From CAZHFA01 sp964534945 (lineage in GTDB: Bacteria; Bdellovibrionota_C; UBA2361; CAKMMH01), in assembly GCA_964534945.1 (NCBI GenBank), contig CAZHSB010000002.1, forward strand, positions 1 to 64,000: a stretch of DNA of 64,000 nucleotides, written 5' to 3'. A program made the position numbers and the translations under genes. Below are positions 27,652 to 37,505 of this stretch, piece after piece. The notes beneath the pieces are model-generated. The model was not told where the DNA came from, did no database searches, and saw nothing but the letters and a program-made list of their open reading frames with translations. Position 1 is the stretch's first letter, and every line of letters begins with the position of its first letter.

Positions 27652-28287
27652 CTATTTTGTTGTGCCAAGATTATATTGTAAAGAAATATCTCCAAATTTT
27701 TTATTAAGTAAAACAATTAATTTTAACGTCTTTTTTATGTCATTTATCTTTTCTTCACTTGGACAATATCCAACTTTGTTAAGTTGTTTAATCGTATCTT
27801 CGCATTTTAAATATTTTTCAATTTTGTTTTTATTAAAATCATTAAATTTATCTGTAAGCCCTAGTTTTAAATCATACATAACTTGCTTATTATAATTATT
27901 TTCAATCCAAATTTTCCAAAAATATTTTGTCTCATCACAGGCAACATTTCCATCTCTTATCGATCTTAATAAGTCTAGCTCTAGTATTGAATCTAATATA
28001 AAAACACAAGGTCCTTGTCTTTTGGAGCAAAATAGATATGCAGCGGCTAATTGATTAATGGCTTCATCCCCTAGCTTAGGAACGCCTTCTGTAATTTTTC
28101 CATCTCTTGCATCGTTTAAAACACCAAGAAAAACTTTCTCAATATTTTTTTGCGCCACATACCAACTATCAGTATTTTCCTTACCAATAAAAATATTCAT
28201 TTCTCCTTGTAGATTCGGAGATTTTGAAAATGATATTGTTACGTTACAAAAAAGTAAAATTAAAAATAAAAAAAGAATTCTGGCCAT
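27652..28287 (-). CDS. hypothetical secreted protein
   Basis: 211 residues with a clear signal peptide (MARILFLFLILLFCNVTISFS), so exported to the periplasm. The mature part is helical and contains six cysteines (including YLFCSKRQGPC and VACDETK), which could form disulfides. No family recognised. It lies 23 bases after the PpiD-like gene on the same strand and ends 9 bases from the convergent PBP gene, so an envelope role is plausible but unproven. Confidence 0.65.
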   Translation of the reverse strand: MARILFLFLILLFCNVTISFSKSPNLQGEMNIFIGKENTDSWYVAQKNIEKVFLGVLNDARDGKITEGVPKLGDEAINQLAAAYLFCSKRQGPCVFILDSILELDLLRSIRDGNVACDETKYFWKIWIENNYNKQVMYDLKLGLTDKFNDFNKNKIEKYLKCEDTIKQLNKVGYCPSEEKINDIKKTLKLIVLLNKKFGDISLQYNLGTTK

Positions 28288-28310
28288 TTTAAAATACTAA
28301 AAATTTTGCA

Positions 28311-30200
28311 TTAAAAATTTGCACTGCCCCCATATTTTATTTCGGCATTATTTTTTAAAACATTTAATATATTTTTAATGGCAATTTCTCGTTGATTTTC
28401 TCTTGTACTATCAAGCTTTTCTAGAATTTCAGATTCTTTAACATCAGCAGAACCTGCGACAACATCTACAGCTTGAAAAACATACAACTTATTATCATAA
28501 GAAACAAATTCTTTTGAATAATCATCTTTTTTATTAAGTTTCATCATAGCATCTCTAAGAGCAGGTGTTCCCATCAACCCCTCTCCTTGTTTTGTTTTAG
28601 AAAAACCTTTAAAAGTTTCTATTGCTAGCTTCTCATTTTTAGCTTCTTCGACTAAAGATATATCGTTTAAATCAGTAAGAATTTTATTTGCAAAATTTTC
28701 ACTTGCCTCTTTCATATTTTTTTCTTTATAAAGTTCTATTAACTTCGTTTTTTTATCTCCAAGCTTGTCAAAATCAAGGATTTTACTTTCTTGATAATCT
28801 GTTACTCTCACAAGAATTTGAGCATTATTTATTTCAAACACTGATATTTTTTGATGCGGGTCTTCTAACACCTTATCTGTCAATCCTACAAAATTTACAG
28901 GAAATGATCCTTTTTCAGATAAAGCAACTTGGCTCCAAGAAATAGGTTCGGTAATTTCTTTTCCTTGTTCCAATAACACCATTAGGCTATCTGCTTTATC
29001 TTTAGCAAATGCAGGCGCTAATCCTTGAATAATATCTTGTTTTATCTGATCTTTTACTTCAGATAAAGGTTTTACAGTTTCTATATTATGTTCAAAAACT
29101 TTTGGAATGTAGTAATAATCTTTTGTAGTTACAATATCAAAAATTTTTGGGAGCACTTCTTGTTTATCCCCAAACAAAATTTCTTCTACTGATATATCGA
29201 GATCTCCCCTTTGAACCCATTTTGGTTTTGTAAAATCTTCTTCTTTTTGTTTTTCTTCAGGAGGCATTGGAGGTCTTTTATCATCTTTAGGCTCATCTTT
29301 TACAGAAAATTCTTTCATTAATTTTGTAAAATCTTCTCCTTTTTTAACCCTATCGAAAATTTCTTTTGATTTTTTTTCTCCAAGGCTTTTTGGCATTTTA
29401 ATAATTTGCACCAATGCTTTTTCGGGAATTGTAAAAGCACTTATATTTTCAGTATAATAAAGTTCTACTTCGTTTTCATCTGGAATAATTTGTGATTCAA
29501 AATCTTTTGGATTAAATGCTACAAACTCGTAAGCTACTTTTTCCTTCTCCTCAAAATCTGTTGCAACACCATTATAAAAATCTAAAAGCTCCTCATCTGT
29601 AGGCTCTTTTTCTTCCTTAAAAGAATTCACATCTATAGCAACATAATTTATATCAAAAGTTTCTCTGTCTTTTATTATCTTTGCCTTTACTTCTCGTTCT
29701 GGAACAAATAATAAATCACTAATAACATTTTGGTAATTTTCACTTATTAGTGCACTTCGAATAGTGTTTTCAAACTCTTTTGGCTCTTTTCCAGTCCTAC
29801 TCAAATATTTTTTATATGACAACATGGTCTCTGTGGGAAAAAGTTCTAAAATTCTTGAAGCAACTTCTTTATTACCTGCTGAAAATCCAATTTTTGTGGC
29901 AAACTGCGTTATTAAAGCTTGATCAACTAATTGATCTCTTACTTGTTTATCAACATTAATTAAATTTCTTACTTGCTCATACATTTGACCTAATCTTGAT
30001 CTTAAATTCTCAACATAATTCTCCTTTCTAGAATTATATTCATAATTACTAATTTGCTGATCATTAACTTTTATAGCATAATCTTGCCTGTTATCTCCTC
30101 TAAAGAAATCAACACCAAACCCCAACATTGCAAATGATATAATCCCTACAATAACTAATCCCAACACACCATTTCTATGATTAAAAATAAGTTTTAACAT
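28311..30200 (-). CDS. PpiD/SurA-like periplasmic chaperone with PpiC-type domain
   Basis: 629 residues. A single N-terminal membrane anchor (about 14-35, VLGLVIVGIISFAMLGFGVDFF) is followed by the SurA_N-like helical region with INDQQIS-type opening (KVNDQQISNYEYNSRKENY). A rotamase-like segment starts near 260 (EKALVQIIKMPKSLGEKKSKEIFDRVKKGEDFTKLMKEFS). This is the PpiD layout: an inner-membrane-anchored folding factor for secreted proteins. The PpiC segment is divergent and has an inserted Pro/Glu/Lys-rich loop, so isomerase activity is uncertain. The neighbour is a secreted orphan. Confidence 0.82.
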   Translation of the reverse strand: MLKLIFNHRNGVLGLVIVGIISFAMLGFGVDFFRGDNRQDYAIKVNDQQISNYEYNSRKENYVENLRSRLGQMYEQVRNLINVDKQVRDQLVDQALITQFATKIGFSAGNKEVASRILELFPTETMLSYKKYLSRTGKEPKEFENTIRSALISENYQNVISDLLFVPEREVKAKIIKDRETFDINYVAIDVNSFKEEKEPTDEELLDFYNGVATDFEEKEKVAYEFVAFNPKDFESQIIPDENEVELYYTENISAFTIPEKALVQIIKMPKSLGEKKSKEIFDRVKKGEDFTKLMKEFSVKDEPKDDKRPPMPPEEKQKEEDFTKPKWVQRGDLDISVEEILFGDKQEVLPKIFDIVTTKDYYYIPKVFEHNIETVKPLSEVKDQIKQDIIQGLAPAFAKDKADSLMVLLEQGKEITEPISWSQVALSEKGSFPVNFVGLTDKVLEDPHQKISVFEINNAQILVRVTDYQESKILDFDKLGDKKTKLIELYKEKNMKEASENFANKILTDLNDISLVEEAKNEKLAIETFKGFSKTKQGEGLMGTPALRDAMMKLNKKDDYSKEFVSYDNKLYVFQAVDVVAGSADVKESEILEKLDSTRENQREIAIKNILNVLKNNAEIKYGGSANF

Positions 30201-30274
30201 ATGATAAATCCTTTCTATAACATTCTAAAAAGCCTTATAGCTTTACTTCTTGTTAGTATATTATGTCTTAAATA

Positions 30275-30303
30275 TAAAAAAAAGCCACAAACTCGTGGTT
30301 TTA
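30275..30303 (-). terminator. terminator after the UPF0173 hydrolase gene
   Basis: On the minus strand AAAACCAC and GTGGCTTTT form a short stem around GAGTTT and run into a T tract. It separates the hydrolase gene from the PpiD-like gene. Confidence 0.65.
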
Positions 30304-30311
30304 CAAAAATA

Positions 30312-31019
30312 TTACAAATCAATAGTATCACTTGGTTTTAAAATAATGGGCTCCACACTTATTTTTCCGCAAATTTCTTCAAATTCATTTATATCCGCAT
30401 TGATTAGAGGAAAAGTATTATAATGCATTGGTATTATTTTTTTAGCATTTAACATTTTCATAGCATAAGGAACATCTTTAACATCCATTGTAAAAGTTCC
30501 ACCAACTGGAAGAATTGCTATAGAAATATTATTTATTTTACCAAATATTTCCATATCAGACATTATTGATGTATCTCCTGAATAATAGATGGTGTTTTTG
30601 CCGTCACTAACTATGAATCCCATTGCTAATCCTGCATATTTAGAATCACCATTTATATCAAATGAGCTTGAGTGCTCAGCATTTACAACCTTTACCTTAA
30701 CATCATTTAGATAAAACTCCCCTCCTATATTACAAGGTATAAACTGACTTGGCGATAATCTAAAATTTTCGCGGATTAAACTTCCAAGTTCAAATTGAGA
30801 AAGTAATTTTGTTTCTTTATTGTTTTTTAACATCGCGCCTACACTGCTTGCATGATCTGAATGACCGTGCGATAACAAAATATAATCAATTTTAGGAAGT
30901 GCTAATTTTTTTGGGTACGCTGGATTTCCATCTATCCAAGGGTCAAATGCAATCACCATATCATCACAAAAAAATAAAAAACCTGCATGCCCTAAAAATT
31001 GTATTTTTCGTATTGCCAT
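30312..31019 (-). CDS. UPF0173-type metal-dependent hydrolase (beta-lactamase fold)
   Basis: About 235 residues from the chosen start. The metal-binding motif LSHGHSDHASS, then AEHSSSF, YSGDTS and PMHYNTFP are the UPF0173 signatures of the metallo-beta-lactamase superfamily. Physiological substrate unknown. I chose the ATG at 31019 (MAIRKIQFLGHAGF) because AAGGA lies six bases upstream and family members start this way; a longer frame exists upstream without a ribosome-binding site. Confidence 0.88.
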   Translation of the reverse strand: MAIRKIQFLGHAGFLFFCDDMVIAFDPWIDGNPAYPKKLALPKIDYILLSHGHSDHASSVGAMLKNNKETKLLSQFELGSLIRENFRLSPSQFIPCNIGGEFYLNDVKVKVVNAEHSSSFDINGDSKYAGLAMGFIVSDGKNTIYYSGDTSIMSDMEIFGKINNISIAILPVGGTFTMDVKDVPYAMKMLNAKKIIPMHYNTFPLINADINEFEEICGKISVEPIILKPSDTIDL

Positions 31020-31112
31020 AAAAATCCTTTTAAACAAAGTGCTCACATTTTAGACTAACAAAATCTTTTACCTATCAATAGGGATTTTATTAAATTTTCA
31101 AACAAAGGCAAA

Positions 31113-34100
31113 CTAGCTAATACGCAAGATTGCCTTTGAAATAATTTTTATAAAATCATCTATTTGATCATGTGCTGTATTTAATCCATGAGTAATTATC
31201 AAATTTTGATTTTGGGAAAAACGATATTTTTTAGGATTTTTTTCTACTAAAGAAATAATATTTTTTACATCAATATTAGCCTTTGGTGAAAACCCTACAA
31301 TTACAGTTTCATTCCTAATATCAATATTTACTATTCCAATTGTCTTTAACCAACTTCTAAACTCCATTATTTTTAATAAATTTTGTGTTTCTTCTGGAAT
31401 AGGTCCAAACCTATCTTCTATCTCAAAAGCTAGCTTACCTAAATCATCTTTTGATTTTATTGCGGAGATCCTTTGATATAAAATAAGACGCTCCGCAATA
31501 TCTGGTAAATAATAATCTGGTATAAAAGCAGGAAAAGGTGTCTTTATTTCTGGTTCTACAATTTCTTCTATATCAAGCTCCTCCCCTGAAAGCTCAGATA
31601 CTGCTTCTTGCAAAATTTTTGCATAAAGCTCAAATCCAACTTGAACGACATTGCCTGACTGCTCTTTTCCTAAAAGATTTCCTGCGCCTCTTATTTCAAG
31701 ATCTCGCATGGATAAATTAAAACCAAGACCTAAATCATCTAATGATTGAATTACATTTAATCTTTGCTTTGCTGTTGCCGTGATTTTTTTAATTTCTGGA
31801 ATTACAAAATATGCATATGCCTGCCTACTACTTCTTCCTACTCTTCCTCTTAATTGATAAAGCTGTGCAAGTCCAAAAGTATCTGCCCTATCAATTATCA
31901 TAGTATTGGCGTTTGGTAAGTCCAATCCGTTTTCTACGATTGTTGTGCTTACTAATACATCAAATTCATGATCAAAAAATTTTTTAGTAATATCTTCTAA
32001 TTTTCTTTCTGACATTTGACCATGCGCATATTCAAACCTTGCTTCTGGAACTAATAATTTTAATCTCTCTGTTAGACCAATGATTGATTGCACTCGGTTA
32101 TGCACAAAGAAGACTTGTCCTCCTCTTGAAATCTCCCTTAAAATTGCATCTCTTATCGTACTTTCTTTAAAAGTACTAACATAAGTTCTAATCATTTGCC
32201 TATTACATGGTGGCGTCGCGATAACACTTATATCTCTAATATTCAACATTGCCATATTTAAAGTTCTTGGAATTGGCGTTGCTGTTAATGTTAAAACATC
32301 AACATTTCGTTTCATTTGCTTTATTTTTTCTTTTTGCTTTACTCCAAATCTATGTTCTTCATCTATAATCAATAAACCTAAATCTTTAAAAACAACATCT
32401 TTTTGTAAAAGCCTATGCGTTCCAATGATAATATCGATTGCACCTTCTTTTAAATCATTTAATGTTTTTTTATTTTGCACAGATGTATAGAATCTACTTA
32501 TAGCACCTATTTTAACGTTATAATCTGTAAATCGTTTTAAAAATGTGTCTCTATGTTGTTCTACAAGAATCGTCGTGGGGACTAAGATAGCCACTTGCTT
32601 TAAATGAGATACACATTTAAAAGCAGCTCTTAATGCGACTTCTGTTTTTCCGAAACCAACATCCCCACAAATCAGCCTATCCATTGGCTTTGGTTTTGCC
32701 ATATCATTTAAAGTATCATAAATTGCTTTTGACTGATCTTCGGTTTCTTTATAGCCAAAACCATCTGCGAACCTATCGTCTTCTAAATTATATTCTTCAA
32801 ATCTCCATCCTCTTGCAACTTCCCTATCCTTATATAATCTTATTAAATCTCCTGCCAAAGCAAGAACCGAGGATTTTATTTTAGCTTTTGTTTGAACCCA
32901 TCTCTTTGAGCTAAGTTTATCTAATTTTGGGACAGATCCTTCTACTGCTACGAACTTTTCAAGCTTTTTTATACTTGTTACAGGTAAATATAATTTTGAA
33001 TCTAAATAATCTATTTGAATAAAATCTGATTCTTCCCCTTGTATCCTTACATGTTGTAACCCCTTATAAACCCCTATTCCATAATCTTGATGCACAACAT
33101 AATCATTAAGACTTAATTGTGCCAATGACCCCATAAGCTTTTTTAAATTAAATGATTTGTTAGAAGTCGCTGTAAAAGTTCTATCCCCAAAGATTTCACT
33201 TTCAGAAATAAAAATTACAGATTCATCTATAAGTTGCACTCCTTCAGTTAATGAAGATTTTATGACGACAACAGGGAATCTTCTTTTTGATTTTATCCAT
33301 TTTGTGGGGGTAAGTTCAAATTCTCTTATATCTATATCAAAATCTAATAAAATTTTTTTTAATCTTCTTATTCTTGAATCTGTTTCTATGGCAAAGCAAA
33401 TTGAAAAATCTTTATTACGAACCTTTTCTATAAATCTTTTTAATCCCAAATAATTTCCAGAAGATTCTAGTGATTTTTTTATTTCTAATTTTAACTCTGT
33501 ATTTTGAAAAGTTTTAATCAAACGACTATTTTCGTTTTCTCCTTCAAAAATCAGATTATCAAAAAATATTTTTTGATAATTTTCTAAAGATTTTAAAACC
33601 TCACTATTTGATAGATATACACACTCTCTTTTTGGAACTAAATTTCCCTCTTCTATCAGCCTTTCTTCTCTTTCTAAAATTATTTCTTGATTTTTATCTA
33701 ATGAATTTTCAAACGCTATATTATCTACAATAAAAAATTTTTCATCATTTTTAAAATAAGAAAAAACAGGCTCTAACTCTTCATATATTCCTTGGATAAG
33801 TTCAAGTCCAGGGATTTGTACTCTATTTTTTAATGCTTCCTCATAATGACGAATTTTATTTATTGGAATTCCCAACTCATTTGCACGATGAAAAATTCCT
33901 TTTATAGCCTTATCTAACATTTCCGCCTCAGGAAAGAAAAATTCTTTCGTTGGCAAAACATTAAAAGACTTAAGCTCAGAAACTGTCATTTGGGTTTCAG
34001 TATCAAAAATTTTTATTTTTTCTAATTTATTCTCTAAAAATAATAGCCTAATACCATTTTGCAAATTTGCTGGGAAAAAATCGATAACATTTCCTCTTAT

Positions 34101-34583
34101 CGCAAAATCAGAATTTTTTTCTACTAAAGAAACTTTATTAAATCCAAGTTTAATAAAGTTTTCCATAAGATCATTTTTATCATACAAAGCATCGACGGTT
34201 AAATTAAAGGCACTTTTTTTTACTTTTTCAAAATCCAATACTTTTTGCATCAGACATTTTGGAGTCGTAATTAAAATATGCCCTTTTGAATTTTCTATTT
34301 CGTTTAAGATAGAAATCCTTTTTGCAGAAATATGATTTTGTGGAGAAACTTCTTCAAAATATAAAGTATCCCATTCGGGTAAAAAAAGAATTTTAGTTGA
34401 AGGACAAAAAAATTCTAAATCAATAAAAAGTCTTTCAGCCACTCCCTTATCTTTGCAAAGAATTGTTATTTTTTTAAAATCTTTACAAATAGAACTTATC
34501 TGATAAGGAATACCTGCTCCTTGTAGCCCATAATAATGTTCTGGAATATCGATGAAAGGCATTTTTAGTATATTCTTCCCCAA
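31113..34583 (-). CDS. mfd: transcription-repair coupling factor Mfd
   Basis: 1156 residues, full length. It has an N-terminal UvrB-homology module and the RNA polymerase-interacting domain (DYVVHQDYGIGVYKGLQ...ESDFIQIDYL). The RecG-like translocase has Walker A GDVGFGKTE near 643 and DEEHRFG near 741. The TRCF C-terminal module that normally masks the UvrA-binding surface is present. It removes stalled RNA polymerase and recruits UvrA. Its start overlaps the stop of the upstream UvrA-like gene by 19 bases, so the two are co-translated. Confidence 0.96.
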   Translation of the reverse strand: MGKNILKMPFIDIPEHYYGLQGAGIPYQISSICKDFKKITILCKDKGVAERLFIDLEFFCPSTKILFLPEWDTLYFEEVSPQNHISAKRISILNEIENSKGHILITTPKCLMQKVLDFEKVKKSAFNLTVDALYDKNDLMENFIKLGFNKVSLVEKNSDFAIRGNVIDFFPANLQNGIRLLFLENKLEKIKIFDTETQMTVSELKSFNVLPTKEFFFPEAEMLDKAIKGIFHRANELGIPINKIRHYEEALKNRVQIPGLELIQGIYEELEPVFSYFKNDEKFFIVDNIAFENSLDKNQEIILEREERLIEEGNLVPKRECVYLSNSEVLKSLENYQKIFFDNLIFEGENENSRLIKTFQNTELKLEIKKSLESSGNYLGLKRFIEKVRNKDFSICFAIETDSRIRRLKKILLDFDIDIREFELTPTKWIKSKRRFPVVVIKSSLTEGVQLIDESVIFISESEIFGDRTFTATSNKSFNLKKLMGSLAQLSLNDYVVHQDYGIGVYKGLQHVRIQGEESDFIQIDYLDSKLYLPVTSIKKLEKFVAVEGSVPKLDKLSSKRWVQTKAKIKSSVLALAGDLIRLYKDREVARGWRFEEYNLEDDRFADGFGYKETEDQSKAIYDTLNDMAKPKPMDRLICGDVGFGKTEVALRAAFKCVSHLKQVAILVPTTILVEQHRDTFLKRFTDYNVKIGAISRFYTSVQNKKTLNDLKEGAIDIIIGTHRLLQKDVVFKDLGLLIIDEEHRFGVKQKEKIKQMKRNVDVLTLTATPIPRTLNMAMLNIRDISVIATPPCNRQMIRTYVSTFKESTIRDAILREISRGGQVFFVHNRVQSIIGLTERLKLLVPEARFEYAHGQMSERKLEDITKKFFDHEFDVLVSTTIVENGLDLPNANTMIIDRADTFGLAQLYQLRGRVGRSSRQAYAYFVIPEIKKITATAKQRLNVIQSLDDLGLGFNLSMRDLEIRGAGNLLGKEQSGNVVQVGFELYAKILQEAVSELSGEELDIEEIVEPEIKTPFPAFIPDYYLPDIAERLILYQRISAIKSKDDLGKLAFEIEDRFGPIPEETQNLLKIMEFRSWLKTIGIVNIDIRNETVIVGFSPKANIDVKNIISLVEKNPKKYRFSQNQNLIITHGLNTAHDQIDDFIKIISKAILRIS

Positions 34584-36076
34584 TTTAGTATAGTTATCTT
34601 AGAAATGGGATCTAATAAAAAATCATTTTCCATTTTCATGTCACATAATTTTTTTAAAACCACATTTACTTTAGAAAATCCTAAGAATAAATCATATAGT
34701 GTTGCAATATTTGTATTCATTATTTGATGAAAATTTAAATCAAACATTTTAAATTTTAAAAACTGTTCTCCTTTTATTTCTCCATTTAAAAAAGAATTAT
34801 ATTTCTCTTTTGAAAAATCGGATAATTTAATATTTGAAATTTTAACATCATATGATAATAGAAAAATCTCAACTATTTTCCTATACAAGTTATCAATATC
34901 AGCCAAAAATTTTAACCCTTTTAATTCAATATAAGATTTTATATTAAAAAAATCTTTATTTTCTACGAAATCGGCACCCTCCAAGCTATTTCTTTTTGAT
35001 AAGATTATAAATTTATCAAAATTTATTCTTAATTTACTAACGAAATCTTCTCTTTCTTTAAAATTTAATTCATCACTAATATCTTTTATCACTAATATCT
35101 TTTTGGCAGGCAACGTTTCAGAAATAAGAGAAAGAAAAATTTTTATATAATTTATGAAAGATAATTCTTTTATATCGACATAGGCCTTAAGATCTCCAAG
35201 GTCACATTGAACCAAAAATTCCAATCTTTTAATAACCCCTGATAAAATTTCTGTATCTTGTTTTACACTTTTTAAATTTGTCAAAATATCATTTAAAGAA
35301 AATTTTAAAAAATCATCATAGAAAACACCATTATATTTATAATCAACGTTTTTATCTTCTAAAGAAGACTCCGTAAATACCGAAAAACATTTAGGACAAA
35401 TAAAAGAAGATTCTTTTTTATACCCTTTTAAATCAATTATACTTTTTACTTTTTCTTTATCACTTTCAAGAACAAAGATTTTTACATCACACCTATCTAG
35501 TTTACTCAAACTATCTAAAAATTCATTTACTTTAATTTTATTATCTGAAAATTTTATCGTCTTATAAATTGCAAAATCAGTTGATGAAAATTTAAAATTT
35601 TTAATATCAAAAATTTGACTCTTAGAAATAATTTTATTAATTCCAAATTTTTCTAATTCTTCACTAGTTAACTTCTCTATTTTAAAAGCCATAAGCAAAA
35701 AAGGATTTTCATTTTTGAACATATCTTTCAAAAAATCATATGTCAATTTTTTAAATTCTGTATTACACCTTTTACAAAAGAATGCAGAGTGTTTTTTATA
35801 AACATATTGTATGATTTTCTTTATTTTTAGAAATTCTATAAGAGATGCATTCGTGTCACTTGAAAGTAACGAATAATTGTCAAACAATACAAAATTCTCG
35901 TCATCAAAATTATCAATAAGATCTTGATGCCTTACAAAATCACTTGTTTTTTCTTTTAATGAGATAAAATCAAGTAAGAACTTTGGAAAATTTTTACCTT
36001 TTTCACCACATTCTTTAGAGTTTACAATCTTTTGCTGTGTTGTTTCTGTATAAAAAATATTATAATCCTTAAGCAT
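34565..36076 (-). CDS. degenerate UvrA-like protein without ATPase motifs, coupled to mfd
   Basis: 503 residues against about 940 for UvrA. Segments follow UvrA in order. Residues 80-117 (EFLKIKKIIQYVYKKHSAFFCKRC...LTYDFL) match the YDYLRLL...YCPKCG zinc region. Cys 227/230 in FICPKC match the second zinc half. Residues 278-372 match the first signature/Walker B stretch but read KELSF for LSGGE and VIKDIS for VLDEPS. Residues 400-500 match the second half (KIVEIFLLSYDVKISNIK for KIEMHFLPDVYVPCEVCK, then NIATLYDLF, VVLKKLCDMKM) and end where LSGGE should be. No Walker A is visible. The frame is open. Function unknown; a catalytically dead UvrA partner for Mfd is an inference. Confidence 0.68.
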   Translation of the reverse strand: MLKDYNIFYTETTQQKIVNSKECGEKGKNFPKFLLDFISLKEKTSDFVRHQDLIDNFDDENFVLFDNYSLLSSDTNASLIEFLKIKKIIQYVYKKHSAFFCKRCNTEFKKLTYDFLKDMFKNENPFLLMAFKIEKLTSEELEKFGINKIISKSQIFDIKNFKFSSTDFAIYKTIKFSDNKIKVNEFLDSLSKLDRCDVKIFVLESDKEKVKSIIDLKGYKKESSFICPKCFSVFTESSLEDKNVDYKYNGVFYDDFLKFSLNDILTNLKSVKQDTEILSGVIKRLEFLVQCDLGDLKAYVDIKELSFINYIKIFLSLISETLPAKKILVIKDISDELNFKEREDFVSKLRINFDKFIILSKRNSLEGADFVENKDFFNIKSYIELKGLKFLADIDNLYRKIVEIFLLSYDVKISNIKLSDFSKEKYNSFLNGEIKGEQFLKFKMFDLNFHQIMNTNIATLYDLFLGFSKVNVVLKKLCDMKMENDFLLDPISKITILNWGRIY

Positions 36077-36122
36077 ACTGCTAATTTTAAAGTAATTTTA
36101 CAAATATTAACACATTTTATTT

Positions 36123-37481
36123 ATGAAAATGGAAAATAAAAATTTTAAAGCATTTCATTTTAAAAAATATGATTTTAACAAAGAAACTCTAACTTTGAAT
36201 TTATTTTATAGCATAGATGATAAAATTGAGTTTAAAGAAGCCTTAAAGTTCAACAATTTAATAAATTTTTCAAATATTAATGAAAAGATATTAAATGTCA
36301 TTTTAAAGAATGTTCATTTGGCATTTGGAATAAGTTACTACAAAACTTTTTGTCCTCTCAAAATGATAATTGAAACCGAAAGCCTAACAAAAAATGAAAG
36401 TATTTTTTGGAATGAATTTTATACAAATGGACTCGGAGAATTTTTCTTTAAAAATAAGATTTCACCTATAGGGCTTATCAATTTCCCATATGATGAAGAA
36501 AAAATGCCTACAAATTTTAATATAAATCTTAAAAATCAATCTTTATTACCAATTGGTGGCGGAAAAGATTCTATATTAAGTGCAAATATTTTAAAAAATT
36601 TAAGTATTGATATTACAGCTTTTTCACTAAACACCCATCCCCTTATCGAAGAAGGAATAAAAATTTTAGGATTAGATAGGATTTTTGTCACAAGAACGCT
36701 ATCTGAAAATATTTTTACATTAAATAAAGAAGGCGCATTAAATGGTCATGTTCCCATTACTGGTTGCATATCATTCTTGCTTATTTTAACTGCATATCTT
36801 TATAACTATAGCGATATAATTTTATCTTTAGAACATAGCGCCAGTGAGGAACAAGCTTATATCGGGAATTTTAAAGTTAATCACCAATATTCAAAGTCAT
36901 TAGATTTTGAAAAGATGTTTACAAAACACATTGCGGAAAACATTTCTCCTAATTTTAATTTTTATAGTCTTTTAAGGCCATTTAATGAATTGAAAATAGC
37001 ATCTCTTTTTGCAAATTCAAAAATAGACTGTAAAAAGCACTTTATATCTTTTAGTAGTTGTAATAAGAATTTTAAGATAAAAGATCCTTTGAAAGAACGC
37101 TGGTGCACATCTTGTCCAAAATGTGCATTTGTATTTTTATTATTTGCCCCATTTTTAAATGATAAAACATTATTATCAATCTTTGGAAAAAATTTTTTGG
37201 CTATAAATGAACTAAAAGATACTTATTTAGAACTTTTAGGATTAACAGAGAATCGTCCTTTTGAATGTGTAGGATCATTAGAAGAAACTCTTTCTGCATT
37301 TTATTTATTACATAAACAAAAAAGATTTTTAGATACTGCTCCAATGATAGAATTTGAAAAGAAAATTTTAAAAATTAAAGGCGACAAAATTTTAGAAACA
37401 TTAACAAATAAAGTTTTATCTTTTCAAGATGATCACTGCATAAAAAATGAAAAAATTATAAATTTACTAAAGACTTTATAA
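36123..37481 (+). CDS. murL: UDP-MurNAc-L-Ala-L-Glu epimerase MurL
   Basis: 452 residues. Recognised from LAFGISYYKTFCPLK, the YTNGLGEFFFKN segment, the ATP-pyrophosphatase-like loop PIGGGKDS at 143-150, the LSLEHSASEEQAY region, and a C-terminal Cys pair in WCTSCPKCAF. MurL, described in Xanthomonas, epimerises the terminal L-Glu of UDP-MurNAc-L-Ala-L-Glu to D-Glu using ATP, bypassing glutamate racemase. The next gene is a MurD-type ligase 24 bases downstream, exactly the known murL-murD2 pairing. It is divergent from the UvrA-like gene with only 46 bases between. Confidence 0.82.
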   Translation: MKMENKNFKAFHFKKYDFNKETLTLNLFYSIDDKIEFKEALKFNNLINFSNINEKILNVILKNVHLAFGISYYKTFCPLKMIIETESLTKNESIFWNEFYTNGLGEFFFKNKISPIGLINFPYDEEKMPTNFNINLKNQSLLPIGGGKDSILSANILKNLSIDITAFSLNTHPLIEEGIKILGLDRIFVTRTLSENIFTLNKEGALNGHVPITGCISFLLILTAYLYNYSDIILSLEHSASEEQAYIGNFKVNHQYSKSLDFEKMFTKHIAENISPNFNFYSLLRPFNELKIASLFANSKIDCKKHFISFSSCNKNFKIKDPLKERWCTSCPKCAFVFLLFAPFLNDKTLLSIFGKNFLAINELKDTYLELLGLTENRPFECVGSLEETLSAFYLLHKQKRFLDTAPMIEFEKKILKIKGDKILETLTNKVLSFQDDHCIKNEKIINLLKTL

Positions 37482-37505
37482 AAATAGCTTAAGGAATGGC
37501 AAAAT

